This document shows, one piece after another, positions 38,107-47,016 of a stretch of DNA of 64,000 nt. The translations under genes and the position numbers were made by a program. Source of the stretch: Microbacterium oxydans (GTDB lineage Bacteria > Actinomycetota > Actinomycetes > Actinomycetales > Microbacteriaceae); assembly GCF_006540085.1 (NCBI RefSeq), contig NZ_BJOG01000010.1, positions 1 to 64,000 of the forward strand. Reading direction: 5' to 3'. The notes beneath the pieces were generated by a model. It saw only the letters and a program-made list of their open reading frames with translations. It had not been told where the DNA came from and did no database searches. Position 1 is the first letter of the stretch. Each line of letters opens with the position of its first letter.

Positions 38107-39492
38107 TCAGGGATAGACCGTGATCGGCTTCTCTCCGCCGGCGCTCGTCTGGATGGGCATCACCGCGATGGCGCCGGGAGCCGTGAGCGCCACCGCAGCG
38201 TGCACGGGCGCCGTCGTCTGCATCCGATAGGTCGTACGCCCCGCGACGGCGACCCCGGCGGTCTCGCCTGCCGGGACGACGATCTCCTGCGCTTGCCCCC
38301 CGTCCACGGGTTCGAGTGTGACGGTGGCGTCAGCGTCGGATGTGTTGGCGAGCTGCAGTCTGGCCGCCGGACCGGACGGCACGGCGAACACCACATCGAC
38401 ATCGACCTCAGGAGCCGGCATCACCCAGGCGAAGTCCGAGTCGAGCCCGAATCCGTCCTGCTGTCGGACGGCGGCGATGAGCGGCACGTCCGCTTCCACC
38501 TCGACCGTGTACCGACCCGGCTCGAGACCGGACAGGGACACCTGGGACGGGAGATCGGCTTCGAGCGGGACGGTGAACTCATCGGCCAGACCCGCCTCCC
38601 CCTCGGCGTGGACCTTGACCTGGACGCGAGCGCCGACGCCCGGCGACAGAACGCGAAGAACAGTCATCTCGGAGTCGTCGCCGCTGGCCGGGAACGCCTC
38701 CACCCCGGTGAACACGAGCCTCTGCTGCGCCCCGGGGACCGAGTCCTGCAGGTCGATGCCCGCGGGATCGAGAACCCGCACCAGCGATGACTGGAGGGCT
38801 GCGCGCACCGGCGCTCCCACCGCGCTCACCTTCACCACGGGCACGTCGTTGCCGGTGGTGAATGAGGTGAGGGGAAGGGCCGTCTGCGAGCGCGCGGGGA
38901 CGATCACCGTCCGCGTGCTCCGCGCGGGTCCGTACACCGACAGCGTGACCGTGGACGGGACATCGGCCGCATTCGTCAGCGTCACGATGTCCTCCGTCCC
39001 GGTGTCGATGCTTCCTCCGACGAGCCACGACTCCAATCGCGGCTGACCACACGGCAGGGCGGCGTATCCCGCGAGGTCGTCGGCCGCGATCGTGATCGAC
39101 TCCGCTCCGGCGATCAGCGGTGCCGTGCGCCCGTCGACCCGCCCTGTGAGCCGTTCCGGTCCCTCGGCCTCCGGCAGATCCGTCACCGCGAGCCGATCCG
39201 CTTCCGGAGCTCCCGCGGTACCTCCTGTCGTCAGGGACGGGGAGGCTGCGGGGAGCATGTCCAGCGGGGCCGCGGCGTCGCGCCCGAGTGCACGGAGGTC
39301 ACCGTTGCAGACGAGGATGCTGTCACCGGGGACCGGTGTGACCTCGACCTGTGCCGGATCGTGCGCGACGACAGGCCACGGGGCGTGCACCGCCGTCGCG
39401 ACACCGATCACGCACGCGGCGATGACCGCCACGCCCGTGATGACCCTGGCACCGGTCGCGGCGACTCGGAATGCGCGGTTGCCACTGCTCAT
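38107..39492 (-). CDS. DUF5719 family membrane-anchored protein
   Basis: 461 residues: one N-terminal membrane helix (about 14-34), the rest extracytoplasmic and beta-rich with repeated Thr/Val segments ('VTLTNAADVPSTVTLSVYGPA', 'LQLANTSDADATVTLEPVDGG'). These look like immunoglobulin-like folds. The family occurs next to a large glycosyltransferase in Actinobacteria and its function is unknown. ATG overlaps the glycosyltransferase stop by 4 bp, so the two are made together and may act together at the cell surface. Confidence 0.85.
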   Translation of the reverse strand: MSSGNRAFRVAATGARVITGVAVIAACVIGVATAVHAPWPVVAHDPAQVEVTPVPGDSILVCNGDLRALGRDAAAPLDMLPAASPSLTTGGTAGAPEADRLAVTDLPEAEGPERLTGRVDGRTAPLIAGAESITIAADDLAGYAALPCGQPRLESWLVGGSIDTGTEDIVTLTNAADVPSTVTLSVYGPARSTRTVIVPARSQTALPLTSFTTGNDVPVVKVSAVGAPVRAALQSSLVRVLDPAGIDLQDSVPGAQQRLVFTGVEAFPASGDDSEMTVLRVLSPGVGARVQVKVHAEGEAGLADEFTVPLEADLPSQVSLSGLEPGRYTVEVEADVPLIAAVRQQDGFGLDSDFAWVMPAPEVDVDVVFAVPSGPAARLQLANTSDADATVTLEPVDGGQAQEIVVPAGETAGVAVAGRTTYRMQTTAPVHAAVALTAPGAIAVMPIQTSAGGEKPITVYP

Positions 39493-42400
39493 CGGTCCTC
39501 CTCGGTAGAGGTCGGGCGTCGTTCACCGCGGTCCGTCGACGCTTCTGCGCCAGACGAAGACGGCTCGTCGCTGGTCGGCTGGGCGATCGGCGCGAGGGCA
39601 TCCTCGTTCAGTGCGGGCTCGTCCTGCGGGTCCTCGATCGTCCCCACCGGAGCTTCGTCGATGAGGTCAGCGTCCTCCCTGTGCCTCGGCAGGACGATCG
39701 GCTCGTCCGGCACACGACCGACGATCCGGGAGCGGGAGCGTGCGGCGCGGCGCGATGCCCTCGTCGGGATCGACAGCAGGAGGGCGGCGAACACCGCCAG
39801 CAGCTGCAGGGTGATCACGAGTCGTGCCGTGCCCTGCTGGGCGGAGGTGAGGGAGGGCTGCTCGGCAGGTTCGGCCTCCAGCCGCCAGAGCACTCCACGG
39901 TCGGTGGTCCCCGCGTGCACCAGGCCGGCACGCTGGTCGATCGCTGCGACGGCCTCGGTGCGCAGAGCCCTCGCTTTGTCGCCCTCTCCCTGGACCTGGG
40001 CGACGAGCACGTAGCTGATCCCCGTCTCCGCGAGGGCACCCGGCGCGTCGAAGTCGCGCGCGGAGAGGAGGTCCACGGCCAGCGTCGAGATGTCGGCGCC
40101 CTGTGGCTCGACGGCGGTGGAGGTCAAGGTCGACTGCGAACCGAGGGTCTCGCTCGCGCCCCACGTCACCTCAGCGGCGAGGCCGCCGTCGTTCTGGGGG
40201 GTCAGCACGAGAGTGGCGATCGAGCGATCACCGGCCGCCTGTGCTGCCACGTATGCCGGCAGCGTCGAATCCGGCCCGTTGGTCAGGACCGAACGGTCGG
40301 TGTGCTGCGCACTGAGCGCGGGCACCGCGCATGCCGCCAGTGCCGCCGCTGCGACCACCGCGGCGGAGACCCGCAGCCGCGGCATGGTGAGAGCGGTGTC
40401 CAGGGTGACGACCGCGGCACCGACCACGCCGATCCAAGCCAGGCTGAGCCCTGCCCCCGGCCAGATCGCGACCGGAGTTCCCTGCGCAAAGCTCACGGTG
40501 ACGCCGACAGCGAGGAAGGCCGTCGCGAGGCCGGATGCAGCGACGACGAGCAGTGTGATCCCCGCACGCCAGCGCGGCGCGACCGCTGCTCCGAGCGCGA
40601 GCACGGCGATGGGGGCGCAGAGCAACGGAGCCCATACGGCGATCGACGGCGGGACGATCTCCATCCATCCGGCCAGCGCCGGCGTCGGGAAGCCGCCGGC
40701 GAGCGCGAGACGCCCTGCGGCGTCGGCGGCGACCTGCGGGCCCGCCCAGATGAATCCGGGATCGGCCAGCAGTGCCAACGGCGTGCCGTGTGCGATCTGC
40801 CAGAACACGAGCGGCGCGAAGAGGACGATCGTGGGCACCGGCAGCCACAGCAACCGGCCCGCGCCGCGGAACTGCGCGGTTCCCAGCACGATGCCGAGTG
40901 CGACGACCCACAGCAGTGCGAGGGCGGGGGCGAGCGAGGGAGCGCAGGCGACGACCGCGGCGAGGAGCAGCGAGGCGCTTCCCGCGGCACCCCAGGAGCG
41001 ATGCGCGACCACCGCGCTGTGGAAGAGCCACGGGAGCAGGAGGTGTACCAGGACCGCAGTCGGGCGCCCGTCGACGAGCGCGGTGAGGAAGGTCGGGGCG
41101 AGAGCCCACGCGACTCCCGCGAAGATGCGCAGGCCCTCACGGTCGGTCACCCGCGTCGCGGCGAACCAGCCGCCGAGCACGGCGAGCGGGAGCGCGAGGA
41201 TCCACAGCAGAACCACCGAGAACGATGGGCCGGCCGGCCAGAGCGAGCCCAGCACCGCCACGACCGACGCGAAGGGGTCGGCAGGGCCGACCAGGTCGAG
41301 GGCGACGTCCCGCATCCCCCACGCGGCGTCGCTCCACAGCGCACCCACGGTCTGTCGGAGGGGCAGCAGTGCCCCTCCCCCCAGCGTCGGCCATGCCAGC
41401 AGGCTCGTGAAGGAGGCGATGCTGACCACCAGCGCTGCGAGCACGGCCCAGGCGCCGCCCCCCGAGAAGAAGCGCAGTTCGCTGACCGCACCGCCCTCGC
41501 TCCCGTGGCCGTCGTCCAGCCGTCGCCGCAACTCCGAAGACGTCACTCGCAGCGGCGCGATGCTGGCCCAGCTGGAGGTGCGGAACGCACGAATCGCTGC
41601 GCGCGAGCGCACGACGGCGCCGAACCGAGACATCGCCGTGAGCGCGGCACCCCATTCGGGAAGCACGGCTTCCGGGCGCTTCGCGACGAGATCGGTGATC
41701 GAGCGCCACAGCGCGAGGGGCAGCAGGCTGAGCCAGTGCAGAGGTACGGCTGCGGCAGGCGCATAAGCCAGGCGCCGATGGAGCTGGGCCAGTCGGGTGA
41801 CGAAGGCGCGCCGGAATCGGCCGGACGGCAGCGCGGCAGGACCATCGGGGGATACGGAGACGCGCGCGCCTGGAGCGAGCACGACGCGCCCTCCGCCCAA
41901 GCGCGCGCGGACTCCGAGGTCGAGGCCCTCGTCTGCGCCGGCGAGCGCGGGATCCGGCCGCAGGGCATCGCGGACCTCGCCACGGATGAGGAGACCTCGC
42001 ACGTCCGCACCGAGTGCGTCGTCCGAGCGGTCGTGCTGTCCCTGGTCGAGTTCACCGGCCGCGAGTTCGACCGAGCGTCCGAGAGCGGTCATGCTGACGC
42101 CGAGCGATACGATCTCGCGGTCGTTGTCCGAGGCCACGAGCTTGGGAGCGATGATCGCGGCGGAGGGCGAGCGCTCCAGCATCCCGCTCAGGCGCTCGAG
42201 TGCCCGCGGGTGTGGCGTGGTGTCCTGAGCGAGCAGCCAGATCGCCGAGCCTTCCGCGACTCGGGGCCTCGCGAGCTCGACGGCCTCGGCGAAGGAGGTG
42301 GTGGCGCGCGCCTCGATGATCCCCTCGACGGTGCTCGCGACGGCCTCGCTCTCGCGCACTGACGATGCGTCGCCGCACACGACGAGCGTTACAGCGGCGG

Positions 42401-42503
42401 CGGGAGTGGTCTGAGCGCGGAGGGCGTCGAGAGTGCGGAGCAGTTGCGCTCGGGAGGACGATCCAGTGCGCGCGACGATGATGGCGTGAACTCGGGCTGG
42501 CAT
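39489..42503 (-). CDS. Very large GT2 glycosyltransferase with multi-pass membrane domain
   Basis: 1004 residues. The N-terminal 280 residues are a GT-A family 2 domain ('VHAIIVARTGSSSRAQLLRTLDAL', 'LLAQDTTPHPRALERL', 'GLLIRGEVRDAL'). Some acidic metal-binding positions look weakened ('AQDTTP' where DxD is usual). A membrane part of about 12 helices (360-760) and an extracytoplasmic domain follow, then one last helix and an acidic Pro/Glu-rich tail. It resembles the actinobacterial proteins found beside whiB2 and manA (Rv3256c region neighbours). Substrate is unknown; a role in envelope polysaccharide is likely. A TAGGCT box nine bases before the ATG suggests a very short leader. Confidence 0.85.
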   Translation of the reverse strand: MPARVHAIIVARTGSSSRAQLLRTLDALRAQTTPAAAVTLVVCGDASSVRESEAVASTVEGIIEARATTSFAEAVELARPRVAEGSAIWLLAQDTTPHPRALERLSGMLERSPSAAIIAPKLVASDNDREIVSLGVSMTALGRSVELAAGELDQGQHDRSDDALGADVRGLLIRGEVRDALRPDPALAGADEGLDLGVRARLGGGRVVLAPGARVSVSPDGPAALPSGRFRRAFVTRLAQLHRRLAYAPAAAVPLHWLSLLPLALWRSITDLVAKRPEAVLPEWGAALTAMSRFGAVVRSRAAIRAFRTSSWASIAPLRVTSSELRRRLDDGHGSEGGAVSELRFFSGGGAWAVLAALVVSIASFTSLLAWPTLGGGALLPLRQTVGALWSDAAWGMRDVALDLVGPADPFASVVAVLGSLWPAGPSFSVVLLWILALPLAVLGGWFAATRVTDREGLRIFAGVAWALAPTFLTALVDGRPTAVLVHLLLPWLFHSAVVAHRSWGAAGSASLLLAAVVACAPSLAPALALLWVVALGIVLGTAQFRGAGRLLWLPVPTIVLFAPLVFWQIAHGTPLALLADPGFIWAGPQVAADAAGRLALAGGFPTPALAGWMEIVPPSIAVWAPLLCAPIAVLALGAAVAPRWRAGITLLVVAASGLATAFLAVGVTVSFAQGTPVAIWPGAGLSLAWIGVVGAAVVTLDTALTMPRLRVSAAVVAAAALAACAVPALSAQHTDRSVLTNGPDSTLPAYVAAQAAGDRSIATLVLTPQNDGGLAAEVTWGASETLGSQSTLTSTAVEPQGADISTLAVDLLSARDFDAPGALAETGISYVLVAQVQGEGDKARALRTEAVAAIDQRAGLVHAGTTDRGVLWRLEAEPAEQPSLTSAQQGTARLVITLQLLAVFAALLLSIPTRASRRAARSRSRIVGRVPDEPIVLPRHREDADLIDEAPVGTIEDPQDEPALNEDALAPIAQPTSDEPSSSGAEASTDRGERRPTSTEEDR

Positions 42504-42512
42504 GACGTCGTC

Positions 42513-42518
42513 AGCCTA
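42513..42518 (-). promoter_or_regulatory. -10 box of the large glycosyltransferase gene
   Basis: TAGGCT on the minus strand nine bases before ATG 42503; the leader would be two or three bases at most. Confidence 0.45.
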
Positions 42519-42586
42519 TGCGCGCGACCCCCGACGTCTGCGTACTGGACGCGGCGCGCCCGCGAAGCCATGCATCCCTGCGGTTC

Positions 42587-42601
42587 TCGCTCCGGGAGCG
42601 A
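42587..42601 (-). terminator. Short hairpin after whiB2
   Basis: TCGCTC and GAGCGA arms around CGG, eight bases beyond the whiB2 stop. Short, and without a T run. Confidence 0.4.
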
Positions 42602-42609
42602 TGGACGAC

Positions 42610-42930
42610 TCAGCTGGCGCGGCGCTTGAGCTTGCGACGCTCGCGCTCGGAGAGCCCGCCCCAGATGCCGAATCGCTCGTCGTTGTTGAGAGCGTATTCG
42701 AGGCATTCGCCACGGACGTCGCACGAGGTGCAGATCCGCTTGGCGTCCCTGGTCGAGCCGCCCTTCTCAGGGAAGAACGCCTCGGGGTCCGTCTGCGAGC
42801 AGAGCGCGTCGCTCTGCCAGGCGAGGGCATTGTCGTCCTCTGCAGTGTCCGCGCGTCGAACCCCGGGAACACCGAGGTTGATCGGATCGACGAACCAGTT
42901 CTCCGGTACGTCTGAACGGTATCCCGTCAT
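42610..42930 (-). CDS. whiB2: WhiB-family iron-sulfur regulator, WhiB2/WhmD-like
   Basis: 106 residues. Cluster cysteines C44, C67, C70 and C76, then 'GIWGGLSERERRKLKRR'. The long N-terminal extension of about 40 residues is typical of WhiB2/WhiB. This regulator controls septation and division in mycobacteria and streptomycetes, usually with a WhiA partner. I use ATG 42930 because GGAG lies about seven bases upstream; an in-frame start at 42975 would add 15 residues. Position next to manA and the large glycosyltransferase matches Rv3260c. Confidence 0.94.
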   Translation of the reverse strand: MTGYRSDVPENWFVDPINLGVPGVRRADTAEDDNALAWQSDALCSQTDPEAFFPEKGGSTRDAKRICTSCDVRGECLEYALNNDERFGIWGGLSERERRKLKRRAS

Positions 42931-42980
42931 CTCGATCTCCAACCCTGTCTCCGCCCCCCGGCGGGCCGTGCGCATGACTA

Positions 42981-43009
42981 ATTACACCCGTGTCATTCGC
43001 TCCGGTCAA
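42981..43009 (-). promoter_or_regulatory. Promoter of whiB2
   Basis: On the minus strand TTGACC (43009-43004), 17-base spacer, TGTAAT (42986-42981): five of six matches in each box, the best sigma-A-type promoter in the window. Start of transcription is expected near 42974, with a leader of about 45 bases. Upstream, TCAAG and CTTGA (43028-43032, 43048-43052) are inverted. Confidence 0.7.
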
Positions 43010-43092
43010 GTCGCGGATCGTAAACCCTCAAGGAGCTCTTTAAGGTTCTTGACCTGTCACCGGCGTGTCGGATCGCGTCCGATGAGCCCGTG

Positions 43093-44223
43093 TCAGCGTC
43101 CGGGTCCGGCAACGAACGCCTCACCAGCACCCGTGAGGGTGATCCCCTCCTCGGCGGAGTCCGCGAAGGCGACGGTCCCGACCGCGAGTGTGAGCGCCTC
43201 GCCCTGTGAAGAGGTCACCGTCACCTCACCGGCCGTCGCGAGGACCATCGTGGGCCCGGAGAGCCCGATCGTGAGCGGGTCGCCGTCGACGACGACCCGT
43301 TCGAGGGCGAAGTCGGGCACCGGAACGGGATACGGCGTGACGGGACCCTCAGCCCGCGCCCGCAGCACCGGCACTTCTCCGGGGGAGGTGTCGAGGATCG
43401 CGAGAAGCTCGGGGACGTCGATGCGCTTGGGAGTGAGTCCGCCGCGGAGCACGTTGTCGCTCGCCGCCATGATCTCCACGCCGAGACCGGAGAGGTAGGC
43501 ATGGAGGAGGCCGGCACGGAGGAAGATCCCCTCGCCCCGCTCGAGGACGACGTGGTTCATGAGCAGCGCCACCACGACGCCGGGGTCGCCAGGGTACGTC
43601 TGCGCCACGCTCGCTATCGCCTGCAGAGTCGTGCTCCACTCCCCTGCGTCTTCGCGGGTGGAGGCAGCGACGACCGCGGCGATGATGTCGTCGACCTCAG
43701 CGCGTGCACCGCCACCGAGCAGCCAGGCGATCACGTCGCGCAGGACGTCGCCTTCCGCGCTCAGGCGCGTCCGGAGCTCCCGGACGCCGTGGCTGTCCTC
43801 GAGAGCGCCGAGCAACGCGAGCGTCCGGGGAACGGGACGCAGTCCACTCAGGGACTCGAAGCGCTCGCTGAGTGCGACGAGGAGTTCCGGCTTGTGGTTG
43901 GCGTCGCGATAGTTGCGCCGAGGGTCGTCCGCGGCGAGATCGCTCTCGCGCTCCCATCCTGCCTTGGCCTGATCGATCGTCGGGTGCACCTGGATCGAGA
44001 GCGGGCTCCCCGCGGCGAGCAGCTTGAGCAGGTACGGGAGCGTGCCCCCGGTGATCTGGTCGAGTGTGCCGCCGCCCGCGACATCGGCGGGGTCGCCGGG
44101 ATGGTCCCCGAACCACACCTCGGCCTCCGGCGCACCGGTGGGCGTACGCCCCTCGAGTCCGGCGAGAAGCGAGTCCGATCCCCAGGCGTAGTCACGGGGC
44201 GTGTTCGAGAGGCGCAGCAGCAT
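43093..44223 (-). CDS. manA: Mannose-6-phosphate isomerase, class I
   Basis: 376 residues. Interconverts fructose 6-phosphate and mannose 6-phosphate for GDP-mannose and glycan synthesis. Type I cupin enzyme: 'PRDYAWGSDSLL', zinc-site segments 'SIQVHPTIDQA' and 'NHKPELLVALSERFE', and the second cupin 'GEGIFLRAGLLHAYLSGLGVEIMAASDNVLRGGLTPKRID'-like region around 225-265. Leaderless-type TACGCT box seven bases before the ATG. Equivalent to Rv3255c; supplies mannose to the neighbouring glycan genes. Confidence 0.95.
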   Translation of the reverse strand: MLLRLSNTPRDYAWGSDSLLAGLEGRTPTGAPEAEVWFGDHPGDPADVAGGGTLDQITGGTLPYLLKLLAAGSPLSIQVHPTIDQAKAGWERESDLAADDPRRNYRDANHKPELLVALSERFESLSGLRPVPRTLALLGALEDSHGVRELRTRLSAEGDVLRDVIAWLLGGGARAEVDDIIAAVVAASTREDAGEWSTTLQAIASVAQTYPGDPGVVVALLMNHVVLERGEGIFLRAGLLHAYLSGLGVEIMAASDNVLRGGLTPKRIDVPELLAILDTSPGEVPVLRARAEGPVTPYPVPVPDFALERVVVDGDPLTIGLSGPTMVLATAGEVTVTSSQGEALTLAVGTVAFADSAEEGITLTGAGEAFVAGPGR

Positions 44224-44230
44224 GCACCCC

Positions 44231-44236
44231 AGCGTA
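44231..44236 (-). promoter_or_regulatory. -10 box of manA, leaderless layout
   Basis: TACGCT on the minus strand seven bases before ATG 44223. Confidence 0.5.
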
Positions 44237-44279
44237 GAGCGGTGCTGCGGCGTTCAGCGACGCCCGGAGCACGGCGCGG

Positions 44280-44285
44280 TAGCCT
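44280..44285 (+). promoter_or_regulatory. -10 box, leaderless layout
   Basis: TAGCCT seven bases before the ATG at 44293. It lies only 44 bp from the divergent manA box, so both promoters share the same short spacer. Confidence 0.5.
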
Positions 44286-44292
44286 GAACGCG

Positions 44293-45708
44293 ATGGCCCA
44301 GTACACGAAGCATCCGGTGTCTGCCCCGCCCACCGCGCCGGAGCGCGAGTCGACGGGGCATCTGCTGCTGCGCGGGTATGCGATCCTCGTGCTCTTCGTG
44401 ACCTTCGCCCACTCCGCGGTCTACAACCTGCTCGGGCGGGACGGAGCCGCCGTGACGCTCGCCGTCTTCACGCTCACGACTCTCGGCATCGGCATTCCGA
44501 TGCTCGCCCGCAATCGCCCCCAGCCGTTCCGCTGGCGGCGCCTGCCCTGGACAGCCCTCGGCTACACCGCCTTCGCGCTCGTCTCCGTCGCCTGGTCGCA
44601 GTGGCGCGGTCCCACAGTCGTCACCTGGATCCTTCTCGCCGCCGTCACGGTGAACGCGCTCTTCCTGGCCCACGTGCTCACCTGGCACGAGATCGTCCGT
44701 GCCCTCTCGTCGGCATTCAAATGGATCCTCGGCCTCTCGCTGGCGATCGAGCTCTGGGTTTCGCTGGTGCTGCACGGGCCGCTGCTGCCCAACTTCCTCA
44801 CCCTCCCGGACGGCAAGATCGATCCGCAGTGGTACTGGGTCCGCGACAACCTGTTCGACGGCGGCAGGATCCAGGGCATCGTCGGGAACGCGAATCTGCT
44901 CGCGATCATCTCGCTCTTCGCGATCATCACCTTCGGAGTGCTGTTCGCAGCCAAGGCGCGCTGGCGCACCACGTTGGCCCTGTGGATGCTTCTCGCCGCG
45001 TACTTCCTGTTCCGGACCGCATCGGCGACAGCCCTCGTGTGCGCGGCGGCGGTCGCCGTCGTGCTCGCTGTCGCGCTGCTGATGCGGCGGGCCCGCACTC
45101 CGGGAGCGCGCACCCGCATCTACGTGGTCTCGATCGGCGGCGCGGCGGTCGCCGCGCTGGGGATCTGGCTGCTGCGCGAGCCACTGCTGGGGCTTCTCGG
45201 TCGCAGCAGCGACCTCACCGGACGATCCGAGAAGATCTGGACCAAGGTGCTGGAGCGGGCGGCCGAGCACCCGATCGTCGGCAACGGGTTCTCGAGCCCG
45301 TGGATCCCCGATGATCCCGCCTTCGACCGGTGGATCACCGATCACGGGATCACCGTGTTCCACGCGCACAACATGTGGCTCGACGTCCTGCTCCAGCTCG
45401 GTGTGGTGGGAGTGGTGCTGATGGCGGTCGCCTACGGCACGCTGCTGTGGCGCTCCTGGTTCTTCGCGGTCGATCGTCCCCGCTGGGACCTCGATGACGC
45501 ACGTCCGTTCTCGCCGTTGACCCTGCTGCCCAGTCTGTTCACGGTGGTCCTGCTCGTGCAGGGCTTGACCGAGTCGACGCCCATCATGCTGTGGGGCTGG
45601 ATGCTGCTCGTGCTGCTGTCGTTCAAGCTCAAGTCGGTGCCCCTGGTCGGCGTCGGCGAGCGCGACCTACTGTTCGAACGCGGCACTCGGCAGCGGCGGG
45701 TGCCGTGA
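44293..45708 (+). CDS. O-antigen ligase/polymerase-like membrane protein (WaaL/Wzy family), first copy
   Basis: 471 residues with about ten membrane helices. The long extracytoplasmic loop before the last helices has the family's residues ('GRSEKIWTKVLERAAEHPIVGNGFSS', then 'HAHNMWLDVLLQLGVVG', where the H-x-H-N pattern is the WaaL/Wzy mark). Such proteins polymerise or ligate lipid-linked glycans at the outer face of the membrane. It is followed by a second member with a GTGA overlap. Which of polymerase or ligase each one is cannot be told. Confidence 0.85.
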   Translation: MAQYTKHPVSAPPTAPERESTGHLLLRGYAILVLFVTFAHSAVYNLLGRDGAAVTLAVFTLTTLGIGIPMLARNRPQPFRWRRLPWTALGYTAFALVSVAWSQWRGPTVVTWILLAAVTVNALFLAHVLTWHEIVRALSSAFKWILGLSLAIELWVSLVLHGPLLPNFLTLPDGKIDPQWYWVRDNLFDGGRIQGIVGNANLLAIISLFAIITFGVLFAAKARWRTTLALWMLLAAYFLFRTASATALVCAAAVAVVLAVALLMRRARTPGARTRIYVVSIGGAAVAALGIWLLREPLLGLLGRSSDLTGRSEKIWTKVLERAAEHPIVGNGFSSPWIPDDPAFDRWITDHGITVFHAHNMWLDVLLQLGVVGVVLMAVAYGTLLWRSWFFAVDRPRWDLDDARPFSPLTLLPSLFTVVLLVQGLTESTPIMLWGWMLLVLLSFKLKSVPLVGVGERDLLFERGTRQRRVP

Positions 45709-47003
45709 CGCCGGCACGCCCGATCGTGCGGCTGCTCGGCTCCGTGGAGCTGGCACGCGCCTTCACGCTCGCAGCGCTGGCTGCCGTGTTCGGTTCCTAT
45801 GCCATCCAGCAGATGACGTCGGCGACAACGCTGGCGACGATCATCGCCGCGCTCTGCCTGCTGGGCGCGGCCATCCTCTGGATACGTCGCGACGAGCTGT
45901 CGCTGCTGCGCATCGCGCCGTCGTCATTGCTCGCCTTCCTCGCCTGGGCGCTGGTGAGCGTCTTCTGGACCACGGACAAGTCCGACACGATCTTCGGGTG
46001 GATGTCGCTCTTCGGCTTCGCGTTCCTCGCCATCACGATCGGCCACGTCCGCGACACGCTCCAGACGGTGCGCGCGATCGGCGACACGCTCCGGGTGCTC
46101 CTGGCCGCGTCCCTCGCAGTGGAGATCCTGTCCGGCGTGCTGCTCGATCTGCCTTTCACCTTCCTCGGGATCCAGGGGAATCTCGCCGTCGGCGGCCCGA
46201 TCCAGGGCCTCTTCGGCAGCCGCAACATGCTCGGATTCATCGCGGTGATCGCGCTGATCACCTTCGTGATCGAGTGGCGCACGCAGTCCGTGAAAGCCCC
46301 GCTCGCCGTGGCGTCGATCGCTCTCGCGAGCTTCCTGGCGGTGCTGTCCTCCTCCCCGACGGTCCTCGTGCTCGCCGGTGCCGTCGGCGTCGTCACGATC
46401 GCCCTCACGATCGTCCGCCACACCCCGGCCGACCGGCGCACGATCGTGCAGTGGACGCTCGGCGTCGTCGTCACCCTCGCCCTTGCGGCGGCGTTCGCGC
46501 TGCGCCATCAGATCATCGCCGTGCTCGATGCGGGCTCCGACTTCTCGATCCGCGGCTCGCTCTGGAACACGATCCTCGATTTCGTGGCCGTGAAACCGGT
46601 CCAGGGATGGGGATGGTTCGGCGACTGGGCACGGGGCGAGTACCCGTTCACCTACATCAACTTCCAACTCGACGACCGCCATCAGAGCGCGCTGAACGCC
46701 TTCTTCGACGTGCTGCTCCAGCTCGGCGCCGCGGGGTTGGTGCTCTTCCTCCTGCTGGGTGGCGTCGCTCTCATCCGCTCCTGGCTCGTGGCGAGCACGC
46801 GCCGCTCCGTCGTGTACGCCTGGACGCCGATCATGCTGGTGACGCTGGCGGTCGACTCCATGTTCGAGAGCTTCACGCTCGTCGGCGCCGGATGGTTCAT
46901 GCTCGTGCTGTGCGCCCTGCGTGCAGGCCAGTCGCGTTCCTGGCGCGAGAACATCGATGCAGCACACACGGGAGCCATACCGACGCTCCGCCCTCAGGAG
47001 TAG
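45705..47003 (+). CDS. O-antigen ligase/polymerase-like membrane protein, second copy
   Basis: 432 residues, about ten helices, same family as its neighbour but quite different in sequence. The conserved loop reads 'RGSLWNTILDFVAVKPVQGWGWFGDW' and 'DDRHQSALNAFFDVLLQLGAAG', with H-x-S-A-x-N instead of H-x-H-N. GTG 45705 overlaps the previous stop by 4 bp. Two adjacent members suggest either a heteromeric pair or separate polymerase and ligase steps. It ends 13 bp from convergent galE. Confidence 0.83.
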   Translation: MTPARPIVRLLGSVELARAFTLAALAAVFGSYAIQQMTSATTLATIIAALCLLGAAILWIRRDELSLLRIAPSSLLAFLAWALVSVFWTTDKSDTIFGWMSLFGFAFLAITIGHVRDTLQTVRAIGDTLRVLLAASLAVEILSGVLLDLPFTFLGIQGNLAVGGPIQGLFGSRNMLGFIAVIALITFVIEWRTQSVKAPLAVASIALASFLAVLSSSPTVLVLAGAVGVVTIALTIVRHTPADRRTIVQWTLGVVVTLALAAAFALRHQIIAVLDAGSDFSIRGSLWNTILDFVAVKPVQGWGWFGDWARGEYPFTYINFQLDDRHQSALNAFFDVLLQLGAAGLVLFLLLGGVALIRSWLVASTRRSVVYAWTPIMLVTLAVDSMFESFTLVGAGWFMLVLCALRAGQSRSWRENIDAAHTGAIPTLRPQE

Positions 47004-47016
47004 CCGAGGGGCGCCG

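Noticed and set aside
39471..42362. 963-codon open frame on the plus strand
   Set aside because: Antisense to the large glycosyltransferase; extreme Arg/Gly/Glu/Gln composition and no membrane or enzyme motif.
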